Assembly: GCA_002407645.1 (NCBI GenBank)
Contig: DHNU01000032.1
Location: 1 to 14,963, forward strand
DNA: 14,963 bases
Direction: 5' to 3'
Origin: Ruminococcaceae bacterium UBA5408
GTDB taxonomy: Bacteria > Bacillota > Clostridia > Oscillospirales > Acutalibacteraceae
The position numbers and the translations under genes were made by a program. This document shows, in pieces, positions 8,166-14,963 of the stretch (positions are counted from its first letter, which is position 1; every line of letters starts with the position of its first letter). The notes under the pieces are model-generated. The model was given only the letters and a program-made list of their open reading frames with translations, searched no databases and was not told the DNA's origin.

Positions 8166-8519
8166 ATGGCACGTATAAAAGGTGCGTTGATGACACGCAA
8201 GAGAAGAAAAAAGACTTTAAAACTTGCAAAAGGTTATTGGGGTTCCAAAAGCAAACATTTTAAGATGGCCAAACAGGCTGTAATGAAATCCGGGAATTAT
8301 GCATATATCGGCCGTAAGGCAAGAAAAAGAGATTTCCGCCGTTTGTGGATTACCCGTATTTCTGCTGCATGCCGCGCAAACGATATCAGCTATTCCGTAT
8401 TTATGAATGGACTTAAAAAAGCCGGAATAACATTAAATCGTAAAATGCTTGCGGAAATTGCGGTTGCAGATGAAGCCGCGTTTAAGAGCCTTATTGAAAA
8501 AGCAAAGGCCGCGCTTTAA
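8166..8519 (+). CDS. rplT: Large ribosomal subunit protein bL20
   Basis: L20 binds 23S rRNA early in 50S assembly and is the usual feedback regulator of this operon. The 117-residue product has the standard length. Its long basic N-terminal extension ([20 protein letters not shown]) contains the family motif [14 protein letters not shown] at about 20-33, followed by the globular part with [16 protein letters not shown] (about 51-66). GGAGG at 8154-8158 is well spaced from the ATG. It ends the ribosomal operon and is followed 11 bases later by a strong hairpin. The leader upstream of infC is the likely RNA target for its autoregulation; this follows from the family, not from a binding site I could verify. 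Confidence 0.97.
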   Translation: MARIKGALMTRKRRKKTLKLAKGYWGSKSKHFKMAKQAVMKSGNYAYIGRKARKRDFRRLWITRISAACRANDISYSVFMNGLKKAGITLNRKMLAEIAVADEAAFKSLIEKAKAAL

Positions 8520-8530
8520 AAAAGCTTGAA

Positions 8531-8562
8531 TTGCGCCCGGAAGATACCCGGGCGCAAATTTT
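8531..8562 (+). terminator. Intrinsic terminator after rplT
   Basis: TTGCGCCCGG (8531-8540) pairs perfectly with CCGGGCGCAA (8548-8557) over a 7-base loop, giving a ten-pair GC-rich stem. It is followed by ATTTTAT. The T run is short, so termination may be partial, letting some transcripts continue into the methyltransferase and dprA, which show no clear promoter of their own. Confidence 0.75.
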
Positions 8563-8581
8563 ATATGGAGAAGATAATATC

Positions 8582-9394
8582 ATGGCTTATCTTATAACAA
8601 GTCGTAAAAATGAAATTATAAAACAAGCGTCAAAGCTTTGTTCTTCTGCAGATTACCGAAGAGAGCAAGAATTGTATATAACTGAAGGTGCGCGGTTATG
8701 CTGTGATGCAGCTTTAAGTTCGGTTAAAATTAAAATCCTGTTTTATACTTCTAAGGCTATGGAGAAATATGGTAAGTATATAGATGTAATAAAAGAAAAA
8801 GCAGAACAAATATATGAAATAGAATCTCATATTGCTCCTATGCTATCGGAAACAAAATCACCACAGGGTATATTTTGTATGTGTAAAATGGAAAATTATG
8901 AGCATAATTTACCTGATATACAGAGAAACAGTCATTATATTGCGCTTGAAAATATTCAAGATCCCGCAAATTTAGGGGGTATTCTCCGCACAGCGGAAGC
9001 TCTTGGTGTTGGCGGTGTTATCTTGACGAACCACTGCTGCGATATTTATTCTCCTAAAGTATTACGTGCAAGCATGGGCGCGATTTTTCGTTTACCATTT
9101 TATATTCAGACTGATACAGTACAAACCATAGAAAAGCTGAATAAACTGGGATTTACTACTCTTGCAGCTGTTCCAGACAGTGAAGCTGATAAAATTACAG
9201 AAGTTAATTTTAATAGACCTACTGTTATTATAGTAGGTAATGAAGGAAACGGCCTTAATATTGAAACAATAAAAGTATGTTCAAAATCAGTAACAATTCC
9301 GATGCTTGGAAGAGCAGAGTCCCTTAACGCGTCTGCATCCGCAGCAATTTTAATGTGGGAAATGATGCGTAAAAAATCTGGGGGCGTTCTTTAA
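8582..9394 (+). CDS. SpoU/TrmH-family RNA 2'-O-methyltransferase
   Basis: This is an S-adenosylmethionine-dependent enzyme that methylates a ribose 2'-OH in rRNA or tRNA; the exact nucleotide cannot be told from sequence. The 270-residue product has the N-terminal substrate-binding domain (ITSRKNEIIK about 5-14, then LYITEGARL). The C-terminal SPOUT knot domain carries all three motifs: NIQDPANLGGILRTAE (124-139, with Asn130 and Arg136), VGNEGNG (218-224), and IPMLGRAESLNAS with Ser247-Leu248-Asn249. The last motif reads SLNAS where SLNVA is more usual, a mild variation. ATG 8582 has GGAG at 8567-8570. An in-frame TTG at 8531 is rejected because it lies in the terminator stem. A methyltransferase of this type directly after rplT is common in Firmicutes. 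It overlaps dprA by one base (TAATG), so the two are co-translated. Confidence 0.93.
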   Translation: MAYLITSRKNEIIKQASKLCSSADYRREQELYITEGARLCCDAALSSVKIKILFYTSKAMEKYGKYIDVIKEKAEQIYEIESHIAPMLSETKSPQGIFCMCKMENYEHNLPDIQRNSHYIALENIQDPANLGGILRTAEALGVGGVILTNHCCDIYSPKVLRASMGAIFRLPFYIQTDTVQTIEKLNKLGFTTLAAVPDSEADKITEVNFNRPTVIIVGNEGNGLNIETIKVCSKSVTIPMLGRAESLNASASAAILMWEMMRKKSGGVL

Positions 9395-10566
9395 TGTTAA
9401 TTGATAAAAGAGCATATTGGGTATGGCTTCAACATGCTCTCGGCGCGGGAAGTTCTAAACAAAATCGCATATTAATGTCATTTGCGTCACTTAGCGATTT
9501 TTATTCATCCGGTGTGGAAAGCTGGTGTTTAGAGGGATATTTCACTCAAAATGAATTGGCAAAACTCAATTCATTCTCTGCTGAAAATGCTGCGGCGCTA
9601 ATAGAATATTGCGAAAAAATAGGTCAGCATGTTATTACTCCCGAAGACAATGAATATCCTAAACCGTTAAAACAAATCCATAATTATCCCTGCGCTCTTT
9701 ATGTAAAAGGTAAATTGCCCGATTTTTCCGCTACACCTGCAATTTCTATTGTAGGTACTCGTAAAGCTACTGCTACAGGTAAATCCGCCGCCAGAAGTTT
9801 TGCTTATGAGCTTTCCAAACGCGGTGTTGTAATTGTAAGCGGCGGGGCTTTGGGAATTGATACGGCGGCACATAATGGCGCTTTACAGGCAGGCGGCAAA
9901 ACGGTTTGCGTACTTGGGTGCGGAATTGATTTTAATTATCTTATGACTAATGCCGAACTTAGAAAAACTATAGCAAATAGTGGAGCTGTAATTTCAGAGT
10001 ATCCGCCGAGTACACAGGCAATAAATTCAAATTTTCCTATAAGAAACAGAATTATTTCGGGATTAACTTTGGGGACTTTGGTAGTTGAAGCCGCTGCAAA
10101 GAGCGGTTCGCTTATAACGGCGGATTTGGCGCTTGAACAAGGCCGCGATGTTTTTGCTGTTCCCGGAGGAATTACAAGTCCCGTTTCTCAAGGTGTCAAC
10201 AGCCTTATAAAAAGCGGAGCTAAGCCGGTTTCAAATGCCGGCGAAATTTTAGAAGAATATATTATGCGTTTTCCCGGTAAAATTAATTTAGATGATACAA
10301 AAACAAATGTAATTTTAAATAATACAAAAAATAATGAATTGAAGAATCCAAACAAAAAGCAGACTGGACAAAAACTTAACGAATCCGAGTTTTCGTCAGA
10401 TTCAGTACTTCTTTATTCAAAATTAACTGACAAGCCCTGTCATATCACAGAAATTGAAAAAATAACTAATATTCCAACACAAAGGCTTTTAACAGCTATT
10501 ACAGAGTTGGAACTTGCTGAGAAAATTCGTTCATATTCCGGTCGCCGTTACAGCCTTCCACGATAA
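9394..10566 (+). CDS. dprA: DNA processing protein DprA
   Basis: DprA binds incoming single-stranded DNA and loads RecA during transformation. It is kept in many bacteria not known to be competent. The 390-residue product has a helical N-terminal region (1-90). The Rossmann-like DprA core follows, with IVGTRKATATG (119-129), SGGALGIDTAAH (149-160, a variant of the usual SGLARGID), VLGCGID, NFPIRNRIISG (213-223), VVEAAAKSGSLIT and AVPG. A C-terminal winged-helix domain (about 336-390) ends the protein. Core and tail are joined by an Asn/Lys-rich low-complexity linker (about 302-329). The start overlaps the stop of the methyltransferase by one base. A weak hairpin follows. Its position before topA-trmFO matches the dprA-topA-trmFO order in Bacillus. 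No other competence genes are in view, so actual transformation ability is unknown. Confidence 0.95.
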   Translation: MLIDKRAYWVWLQHALGAGSSKQNRILMSFASLSDFYSSGVESWCLEGYFTQNELAKLNSFSAENAAALIEYCEKIGQHVITPEDNEYPKPLKQIHNYPCALYVKGKLPDFSATPAISIVGTRKATATGKSAARSFAYELSKRGVVIVSGGALGIDTAAHNGALQAGGKTVCVLGCGIDFNYLMTNAELRKTIANSGAVISEYPPSTQAINSNFPIRNRIISGLTLGTLVVEAAAKSGSLITADLALEQGRDVFAVPGGITSPVSQGVNSLIKSGAKPVSNAGEILEEYIMRFPGKINLDDTKTNVILNNTKNNELKNPNKKQTGQKLNESEFSSDSVLLYSKLTDKPCHITEIEKITNIPTQRLLTAITELELAEKIRSYSGRRYSLPR

Positions 10567-10580
10567 ATATTGTTAAAAAT

Positions 10581-10602
10581 TGCCGATGTATCGGCAGATT
10601 TT
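10581..10602 (+). terminator. Weak candidate terminator after dprA
   Basis: TGCCGA (10581-10586) and TCGGCA (10591-10596) form a perfect six-pair stem with a TGTA loop. It is followed by GATTTT and then A-rich sequence. The T tract is poor, so this may be a weak terminator or a 3' end-stabilising hairpin. Together with the AT-rich gap before topA it suggests a transcription boundary. Confidence 0.45.
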
Positions 10603-10610
10603 AAAAATGT

Positions 10611-10639
10611 TTAATATTTATAATTACGGCATATATAAA
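10611..10639 (+). promoter_or_regulatory. Low-confidence promoter candidate for topA-trmFO-plsX
   Basis: TTAATA (10611-10616) and TATAAA (10634-10639) are 17 bases apart and match the sigma-A hexamers at 4/6 and 5/6. The 127-base gap is very AT-rich, so such matches arise easily by chance. A second perfect TATAAT at 10619-10624 lacks a convincing -35. I see nothing else in this gap apart from the hairpin after dprA and the topA Shine-Dalgarno GAGGTGG at 10682-10688. Confidence 0.3.
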
Positions 10640-10693
10640 TTAATAAAATAGGTTATAAACCGAAATTGAATTAATATAGATGAGGTGGTTTTT

Positions 10694-12775
10694 ATGTCAA
10701 AATTAGTGATTGTTGAATCACCGGCAAAAGCTAAAACAATAAAAAAATTTTTAGGTTCAGGTTATGATGTTATCGCATCAATGGGCCATGTAAGGGATTT
10801 ACCAAAAAGTCGTTTAAGCGTCGATATAAAAAATAACTTTAAACCCAAATATGAAATAATTAAAGGAAAAGAAAAGCTTGTTGAAGAGCTTAAAGAAAAG
10901 GCAGAAAAAAGCGATTCAATACTTCTTGCGACTGACCCTGATAGAGAAGGAGAAGCTATTTCGTGGCATCTTGCTTATATATTGGGACTCGATACAGAAA
11001 ATAATAACAGAATAACATTTAATGAAATTACAAAAACGGGTATAACTAAAGGAATGGAAAATCCGCGCTGTATTGACTTAGATCTTGTCAATGCACAACA
11101 GGCGCGCAGAATTCTCGACCGCTTGGTTGGTTACAAATTAAGTCCGTTTTTATCTCAAAAAATCCGCAGAGGTCTTTCGGCTGGTCGTGTTCAATCAGTA
11201 GCTGTAAGAATTATTGTTGACCGCGAGGAAGAGATACGTGCATTTGTCCCTGAAGAATATTGGACAATTGATGCAAAATTCAGTCCAAAAGGTTCACGAA
11301 AAGTTTTTAACGCTAATTTTTACGGTGATACTTCGGGCAAAATTAAAATCGAGAACAAAGAACAATCCGATAAAATTCTTGAAGATTTAAAAGAAGCAGA
11401 GTTTAATATTATAAAAGTAAAGAGGAGTAAACGCAAAAAGTCGCCCGCACCTCCGTTTATTACTTCAACATTACAGCAAGAGGCATCTCGTAAGCTTGGA
11501 TTTCAAGCAAGACGAACTATGAAAGCCGCTCAAGAACTTTATGAAGGTATCGATATAAGTGATATGGGTGCTGTAGGTTTAATTACTTATATGAGAACCG
11601 ATTCACTGCGTATTTCGGAAGATGCAATAAACGATGCTTCCGATTATATTTTAGAAAAATGGGGAAAAGATTATTTACCGGAAAAGCCGCGCCATTTCAA
11701 GAAAAAGGCAAATGCACAGGATGGTCATGAAGCAATACGGCCGACTATGATGTCTTTATCTCCCGACAAAGTCAAAGAAAGCCTTACAAATGACCAATAT
11801 AAACTTTATAAATTGATATGGGAACGCTTTATTGCATGCCAAATGGCAAATTGCATTCAAAGTACAACTCAGGTTGATATACAAGCTAAGGATTATATTT
11901 TTAAAGCATCAGGTTACACAATTGCTTTTGACGGATTTACAGTTCTTTATGAAGAAAGTAAGGATGAAGAAAAGGCAAAAGAAGGTACACTTCCTGTTTT
12001 AGAAAAAGATATGCCTTTAAAGTTAAAAGAGATTAACGGTAACCAACACTTTACACAACCGCCGGCGCGTTATACAGAAGCTTCTTTAATTAAAGCACTC
12101 GAAGAAAACGGAATAGGACGTCCGTCAACATATGCGTCAACTATTACTACAATAACTTCAAGAGAATATGTAGTACGAGACGGCAAGGCGTTAAAACCTA
12201 CTGAATTGGGTGAAGTAATAACTAAACTATTGAAAGAACGTTTTCCAAAGATAGTGAATGTTAAATTTACCGCACAAGTTGAAGATGACCTTGACCATGT
12301 TCAAAGCGGAAAAACAGATTGGATTGAAACATTAAAGAATTTTTACGGCGATTTCAATGAAACGCTAAAAAAGGCAAAAGAAGAAATGAAAGGTGTAAAA
12401 ATTCAGCTTAAAGAAGATCAAACTGACATAATATGTGAAAAATGCGGACGAAGAATGGTTATTAAAGTAGGGCGTTATGGTAAATTTATAGCATGCCCCG
12501 GATATCCTGAATGTAAGAATATTAAGAAACTTATTCAAGAAACCGGGGCGGAATGTCCAAAATGCGGCGGTAAAGTCATAGTAAAAAAATCAAAAAAAGG
12601 CAGGATTTTTTACGGCTGCGCGGAATATCCCAATTGTGATTTTATTTCGTGGGATGAGCCGAGCATGGAAAAATGTCCGAAGTGCGGTAAAACACTATTA
12701 AAGAAAAAGGGTAAACATCCAAAATTCTATTGTGTAACACCGGACTGCGGATATGAAAAGACGGAGGAAGAATGA
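10694..12775 (+). CDS. topA: DNA topoisomerase I (type IA)
   Basis: This enzyme relaxes negatively supercoiled DNA through a transient 5'-phosphotyrosine strand break. The product is 693 residues, the usual Firmicutes size. The TOPRIM domain opens with LVIVESPAKAK (Glu8) and has the metal-binding DPDREGE at 81-87. SAGRVQSVAVRIIVDRE follows. The catalytic region TYMRTDS carries the active Tyr299 and the neighbouring Arg301. Three C-terminal zinc-finger repeats begin at Cys581 (CEKC), Cys621 (CPKC) and Cys661 (CPKC). Each has a second cysteine pair, so the DNA-binding tail looks complete. ATG 10694 is chosen because GAGGTGG at 10682-10688 is five bases upstream. An in-frame GTG at 10685 lies inside that site. 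The stop overlaps the trmFO start as ATGA, so the two are probably coupled. Confidence 0.97.
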   Translation: MSKLVIVESPAKAKTIKKFLGSGYDVIASMGHVRDLPKSRLSVDIKNNFKPKYEIIKGKEKLVEELKEKAEKSDSILLATDPDREGEAISWHLAYILGLDTENNNRITFNEITKTGITKGMENPRCIDLDLVNAQQARRILDRLVGYKLSPFLSQKIRRGLSAGRVQSVAVRIIVDREEEIRAFVPEEYWTIDAKFSPKGSRKVFNANFYGDTSGKIKIENKEQSDKILEDLKEAEFNIIKVKRSKRKKSPAPPFITSTLQQEASRKLGFQARRTMKAAQELYEGIDISDMGAVGLITYMRTDSLRISEDAINDASDYILEKWGKDYLPEKPRHFKKKANAQDGHEAIRPTMMSLSPDKVKESLTNDQYKLYKLIWERFIACQMANCIQSTTQVDIQAKDYIFKASGYTIAFDGFTVLYEESKDEEKAKEGTLPVLEKDMPLKLKEINGNQHFTQPPARYTEASLIKALEENGIGRPSTYASTITTITSREYVVRDGKALKPTELGEVITKLLKERFPKIVNVKFTAQVEDDLDHVQSGKTDWIETLKNFYGDFNETLKKAKEEMKGVKIQLKEDQTDIICEKCGRRMVIKVGRYGKFIACPGYPECKNIKKLIQETGAECPKCGGKVIVKKSKKGRIFYGCAEYPNCDFISWDEPSMEKCPKCGKTLLKKKGKHPKFYCVTPDCGYEKTEEE

Positions 12776-14082
12776 GTGTAAAAGTAATCGGTGCAGGACT
12801 CGCAGGCTGTGAAGCCGCTTGGCATATTGCAAATTCGGGAATAGAAACTGATCTTTATGAAATGAAGCCCATAAAATATTCTCCTGCACACCACAGCCCC
12901 AATTTTGCGGAATTAATTTGTTCGAATTCGCTTAAAGCACAGCGTGTTGAAAGCGCCGCAGGATTGCTAAAGGAAGAAATGAGACGTTTGGGATCACTTC
13001 TTATGGAGTGTGCAGACGATTGTAAAGTTCCGGCAGGCGGTGCACTTGCAGTTGACCGAAATGAGTTTTCAAAGAGTGTTACAGAAAAGATATCATCGCA
13101 CCCGCTAATTCATATTCATCATGAAGAGGTTACAGAAATTCCTAAAGATTGTATGCTTGTCATTGCCACAGGACCGCTGACTTCTGATTTACTTGCAGAA
13201 CAAATTTTTTCTCATTGCGGCGGAAGTTTAAGCTTTTTTGATGCTGCTGCACCTATTGTTACAGCAGAAAGTTTAAATATGGAAAAGATTTTTGCCGCTT
13301 CCCGTTATGACAAAGGCGGGGATGAAGCGTATTTGAATTGCCCTATGAATAAGGAAGAATATGAAAACTTTTATCAAGAATTAATTACTGCCGAGCGTGC
13401 ACCGATTCACGATTTTGATGTATCTGACCCGAAAGTATATGAAGGATGTATGCCCGTCGAGGTTATGGCTCAAAGAGGCAAGGATACACTGCGTTTTGGA
13501 CCACTTAAACCGGTCGGTCTTCGTGACCCTAAAACAGGACACAGACCGTGGGCAGTAGTTCAGTTAAGGCGCGAAGATAAAGACGGTACACTTTATAACT
13601 TGGTTGGATTTCAAACTAATTTAAAATTTGGGGAACAAAAACGTGTATTTGGTTTAATACCGGGACTTGAAAATGCAGAATTTATGCGGTATGGCGTAAT
13701 GCACCGAAATACTTTTTTAAATTCTCCCCAAATACTTAATTCCGATTACAGCATGAAGTTACATGAAAATATATTTTTTGCAGGACAAATTACCGGGGTT
13801 GAGGGTTACATGGAATCCGCTTCATCCGGTATTATGGCAGGCATTAATACAGTAAGACGGTTAAATAGAAAAGAAACCATTACACTTCCCGATACGACTA
13901 TGATAGGTGCATTAAGCAGACATGTAGCTTTCGGAAGTGAAACGGATTTTCAGCCTATGGGTGCGAATTTTGGAATAATGCCTCCCATTGAGCCGCATAT
14001 CCGTGACAAAAAGTTAAGATATACCGCAATTTCAGCCCGTTCCTTAAAGGACTTAAGTGCGGTTTTGGAAAATCAACTATAA
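12772..14082 (+). CDS. trmFO: tRNA (uracil-54-C5)-methyltransferase, folate/FAD-dependent
   Basis: TrmFO makes ribothymidine at position 54 of the tRNA T loop, using methylenetetrahydrofolate and FADH2 instead of S-adenosylmethionine. The 436-residue product is full length. The N-terminal FAD-binding fold starts VIGAGLAGCEAA (Gly7, Gly9, Gly12). The conserved ELICSNSLKA places Cys50 at the spot of the Bacillus Cys53. The catalytic cysteine is Cys226 in YEGCMPVE, the same number as in Bacillus. A C-terminal flavin-contacting segment, AGQITGVEGYMES, begins at 337. GGAGG at 12763-12767 serves the ATG. The topA-trmFO pairing is a conserved Firmicutes arrangement. In Bacillus this pair is followed by xerC and codY, whereas here plsX comes next, 27 bases away. 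Confidence 0.96.
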   Translation: MSVKVIGAGLAGCEAAWHIANSGIETDLYEMKPIKYSPAHHSPNFAELICSNSLKAQRVESAAGLLKEEMRRLGSLLMECADDCKVPAGGALAVDRNEFSKSVTEKISSHPLIHIHHEEVTEIPKDCMLVIATGPLTSDLLAEQIFSHCGGSLSFFDAAAPIVTAESLNMEKIFAASRYDKGGDEAYLNCPMNKEEYENFYQELITAERAPIHDFDVSDPKVYEGCMPVEVMAQRGKDTLRFGPLKPVGLRDPKTGHRPWAVVQLRREDKDGTLYNLVGFQTNLKFGEQKRVFGLIPGLENAEFMRYGVMHRNTFLNSPQILNSDYSMKLHENIFFAGQITGVEGYMESASSGIMAGINTVRRLNRKETITLPDTTMIGALSRHVAFGSETDFQPMGANFGIMPPIEPHIRDKKLRYTAISARSLKDLSAVLENQL

Positions 14083-14109
14083 AGTATTTTTAAAAGCAGA
14101 GGTGTTAAA

Positions 14110-14963
14110 ATGAAATTCATAGTAGATGCTTTCGGTGGAGATAACGCGCCGCTTGAAATTTTAAAAGGCTGCGCCATGGCAGTGGAAAAATTGGACGTAG
14201 ACATACTTCTTACAGGCCGTGAAAAAGAAATTCGCCGTGTAGCAAAAGAAAATGACATTTCGCTTAACAGAATGGAAATTGCGGATGTTCCCGACGTTAT
14301 TACAATGGAAGACCATGCGGGCGAAATAATGAAATCTAAATCAAAATGTTCAATGGCAGAAGGTTTACACCGATTGGCCGCAAATGATGGTGATGCTTTT
14401 ATCTCGGCGGGTAACAGCGGTGCTTTGGTTGTAGGTTCAACTTTAATAGTTAAGCGAATTAAAGGAATTAAGAGAATAGCATTTGCACCGGTTATACCGA
14501 AAAGCGACGGCTGTTTTATGCTTATAGACGGCGGTGCAAACGTTGACTGCAAACCGGAAATGCTTCATCAGTTTGGTATAATGGGTTCAATTTATATGCA
14601 GAAAGTAATGAATATAAAAAATCCCCGTGTTGCACTTGCAAATATCGGAACAGAAGAACATAAAGGCGGGGAACTTCAGCATGAAGCATTTAAAATGTTG
14701 AAAAACAGTAAAATAAATTTTGTCGGTAATGTTGAAGCTCGTGATATTCCGCTCGATGCGGGCGATGTAATTGTTGCTGATGGCTTTACAGGAAACTCTA
14801 TTTTAAAGACATATGAGGGCGTGACTATTCTTCTTCTGTCTAAAATTAAAAAAATATTCACTAAGAGTGCACTCAACAAACTGGCGGCGGCAATTGTATT
14901 AAAAGATGTAAAAACTCTTAAAAAGACAATGGATTATAATGAATACGGCGGTGCGCCCCTAAT
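14110..14963 (+). CDS. plsX: Phosphate acyltransferase PlsX (3' end outside the window)
   Basis: PlsX converts acyl-ACP to acyl-phosphate, the donor for PlsY at the first step of phospholipid synthesis. It is a soluble protein that associates peripherally with the membrane. The frame stays open to the right edge, giving 284 full codons of an expected 330-340, so about 50 residues are missing. The start MKFIVDAFGGDNAP (residues 1-14) is the family N-terminus, with Phe8 where Met is common. ISAGNSGA is at 98-105, followed by LIDGGANVD, ANIGTEEHKGGEL, FVGNVEARDI and VADGFTGNS (222-230). The last readable residues, YNEYGGAPL, are the conserved pre-C-terminal motif. AGAGGTG at 14098-14104 lies five bases before the ATG. 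It sits 27 bases after trmFO with no visible terminator, so it is probably in the same transcript. acpP and rnc often follow plsX and may lie beyond the edge. Confidence 0.95.
   Translation, partial: MKFIVDAFGGDNAPLEILKGCAMAVEKLDVDILLTGREKEIRRVAKENDISLNRMEIADVPDVITMEDHAGEIMKSKSKCSMAEGLHRLAANDGDAFISAGNSGALVVGSTLIVKRIKGIKRIAFAPVIPKSDGCFMLIDGGANVDCKPEMLHQFGIMGSIYMQKVMNIKNPRVALANIGTEEHKGGELQHEAFKMLKNSKINFVGNVEARDIPLDAGDVIVADGFTGNSILKTYEGVTILLLSKIKKIFTKSALNKLAAAIVLKDVKTLKKTMDYNEYGGAPL

Noticed and set aside
8531..8581. TTG start for the methyltransferase
   Set aside because: The codon is the first base triplet of the rplT terminator stem and has no ribosome site, while ATG 8582 has GGAG and matches family N-termini.
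10617..10624. TATAAT before topA as a firm promoter call
   Set aside because: The region is extremely AT-rich and the bases 17 upstream (AGATTT) do not resemble a -35. It is mentioned only within the low-confidence promoter entry.
14073..14552. 159-codon open frame on the minus strand
   Set aside because: It lies antisense to plsX, whose + strand frame gives a full family match. The minus-strand product is Ser/Ile-rich with no motif and no ribosome site.
1..14963. Possible defence island, mobile element or novel gene cluster
   Set aside because: Every complete gene matches a core family, base composition looks even, and I see no transposase, integrase, repeats arrayed with spacers, target-site duplications or clusters of orphan genes.

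Overview
This 15 kb window is about 37% GC by eye, densely packed, and carries every complete gene on the + strand. The gene set (AddB/AddA instead of RecBCD, the folate-dependent TrmFO, PlsX, an L20-type infC leader) and the order dprA-topA-trmFO point to a low-GC Gram-positive bacterium. Class Clostridia is the best guess, perhaps the Oscillospirales/Ruminococcaceae. That taxonomic placement is inferred from gene content, not computed.

Layout. (1) Positions 1-140 hold the last 45 codons of an unrecognised gene. (2) 227-7173 is a two-gene addB-addA operon encoding the AddAB helicase-nuclease for double-strand break processing. The genes overlap by ATGA, and addB has a candidate extended -10 promoter. 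(3) 7177-7378 holds a near-consensus sigma-A promoter and a structured leader ending in an intrinsic terminator, the expected L20-type autoregulatory leader. (4) 7379-8519 is infC-rpmI-rplT (IF3, L35, L20). infC appears to start at a non-canonical AUU codon. (5) A GC-rich hairpin terminator follows rplT, then a SpoU/TrmH-family RNA 2'-O-methyltransferase and dprA, coupled by a 1-base overlap. (6) After a 127-base AT-rich gap with a weak hairpin come topA and trmFO (ATGA overlap), then plsX, which runs off the right edge.

How it fits together. The window is core housekeeping: DNA break repair and recombination (AddAB, DprA, TopA), translation initiation and ribosome assembly (IF3, L35, L20), RNA modification (the SpoU/TrmH enzyme and TrmFO) and the start of phospholipid synthesis (PlsX). 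I see no mobile elements, CRISPR array, tRNA or rRNA genes, prophage or defence-island signature. No stretch over 300 bases lacks a gene.

I found no convincing undescribed system. The most interesting structure is the infC leader. A 9-base direct repeat (TTCGTCCGC) places a second copy of the terminator's 3' arm upstream, so it could pair with the terminator's 5' arm as an antiterminator. The other useful points are start-site corrections for addB, infC, the methyltransferase and topA. plsX is a real gene truncated by the window edge.
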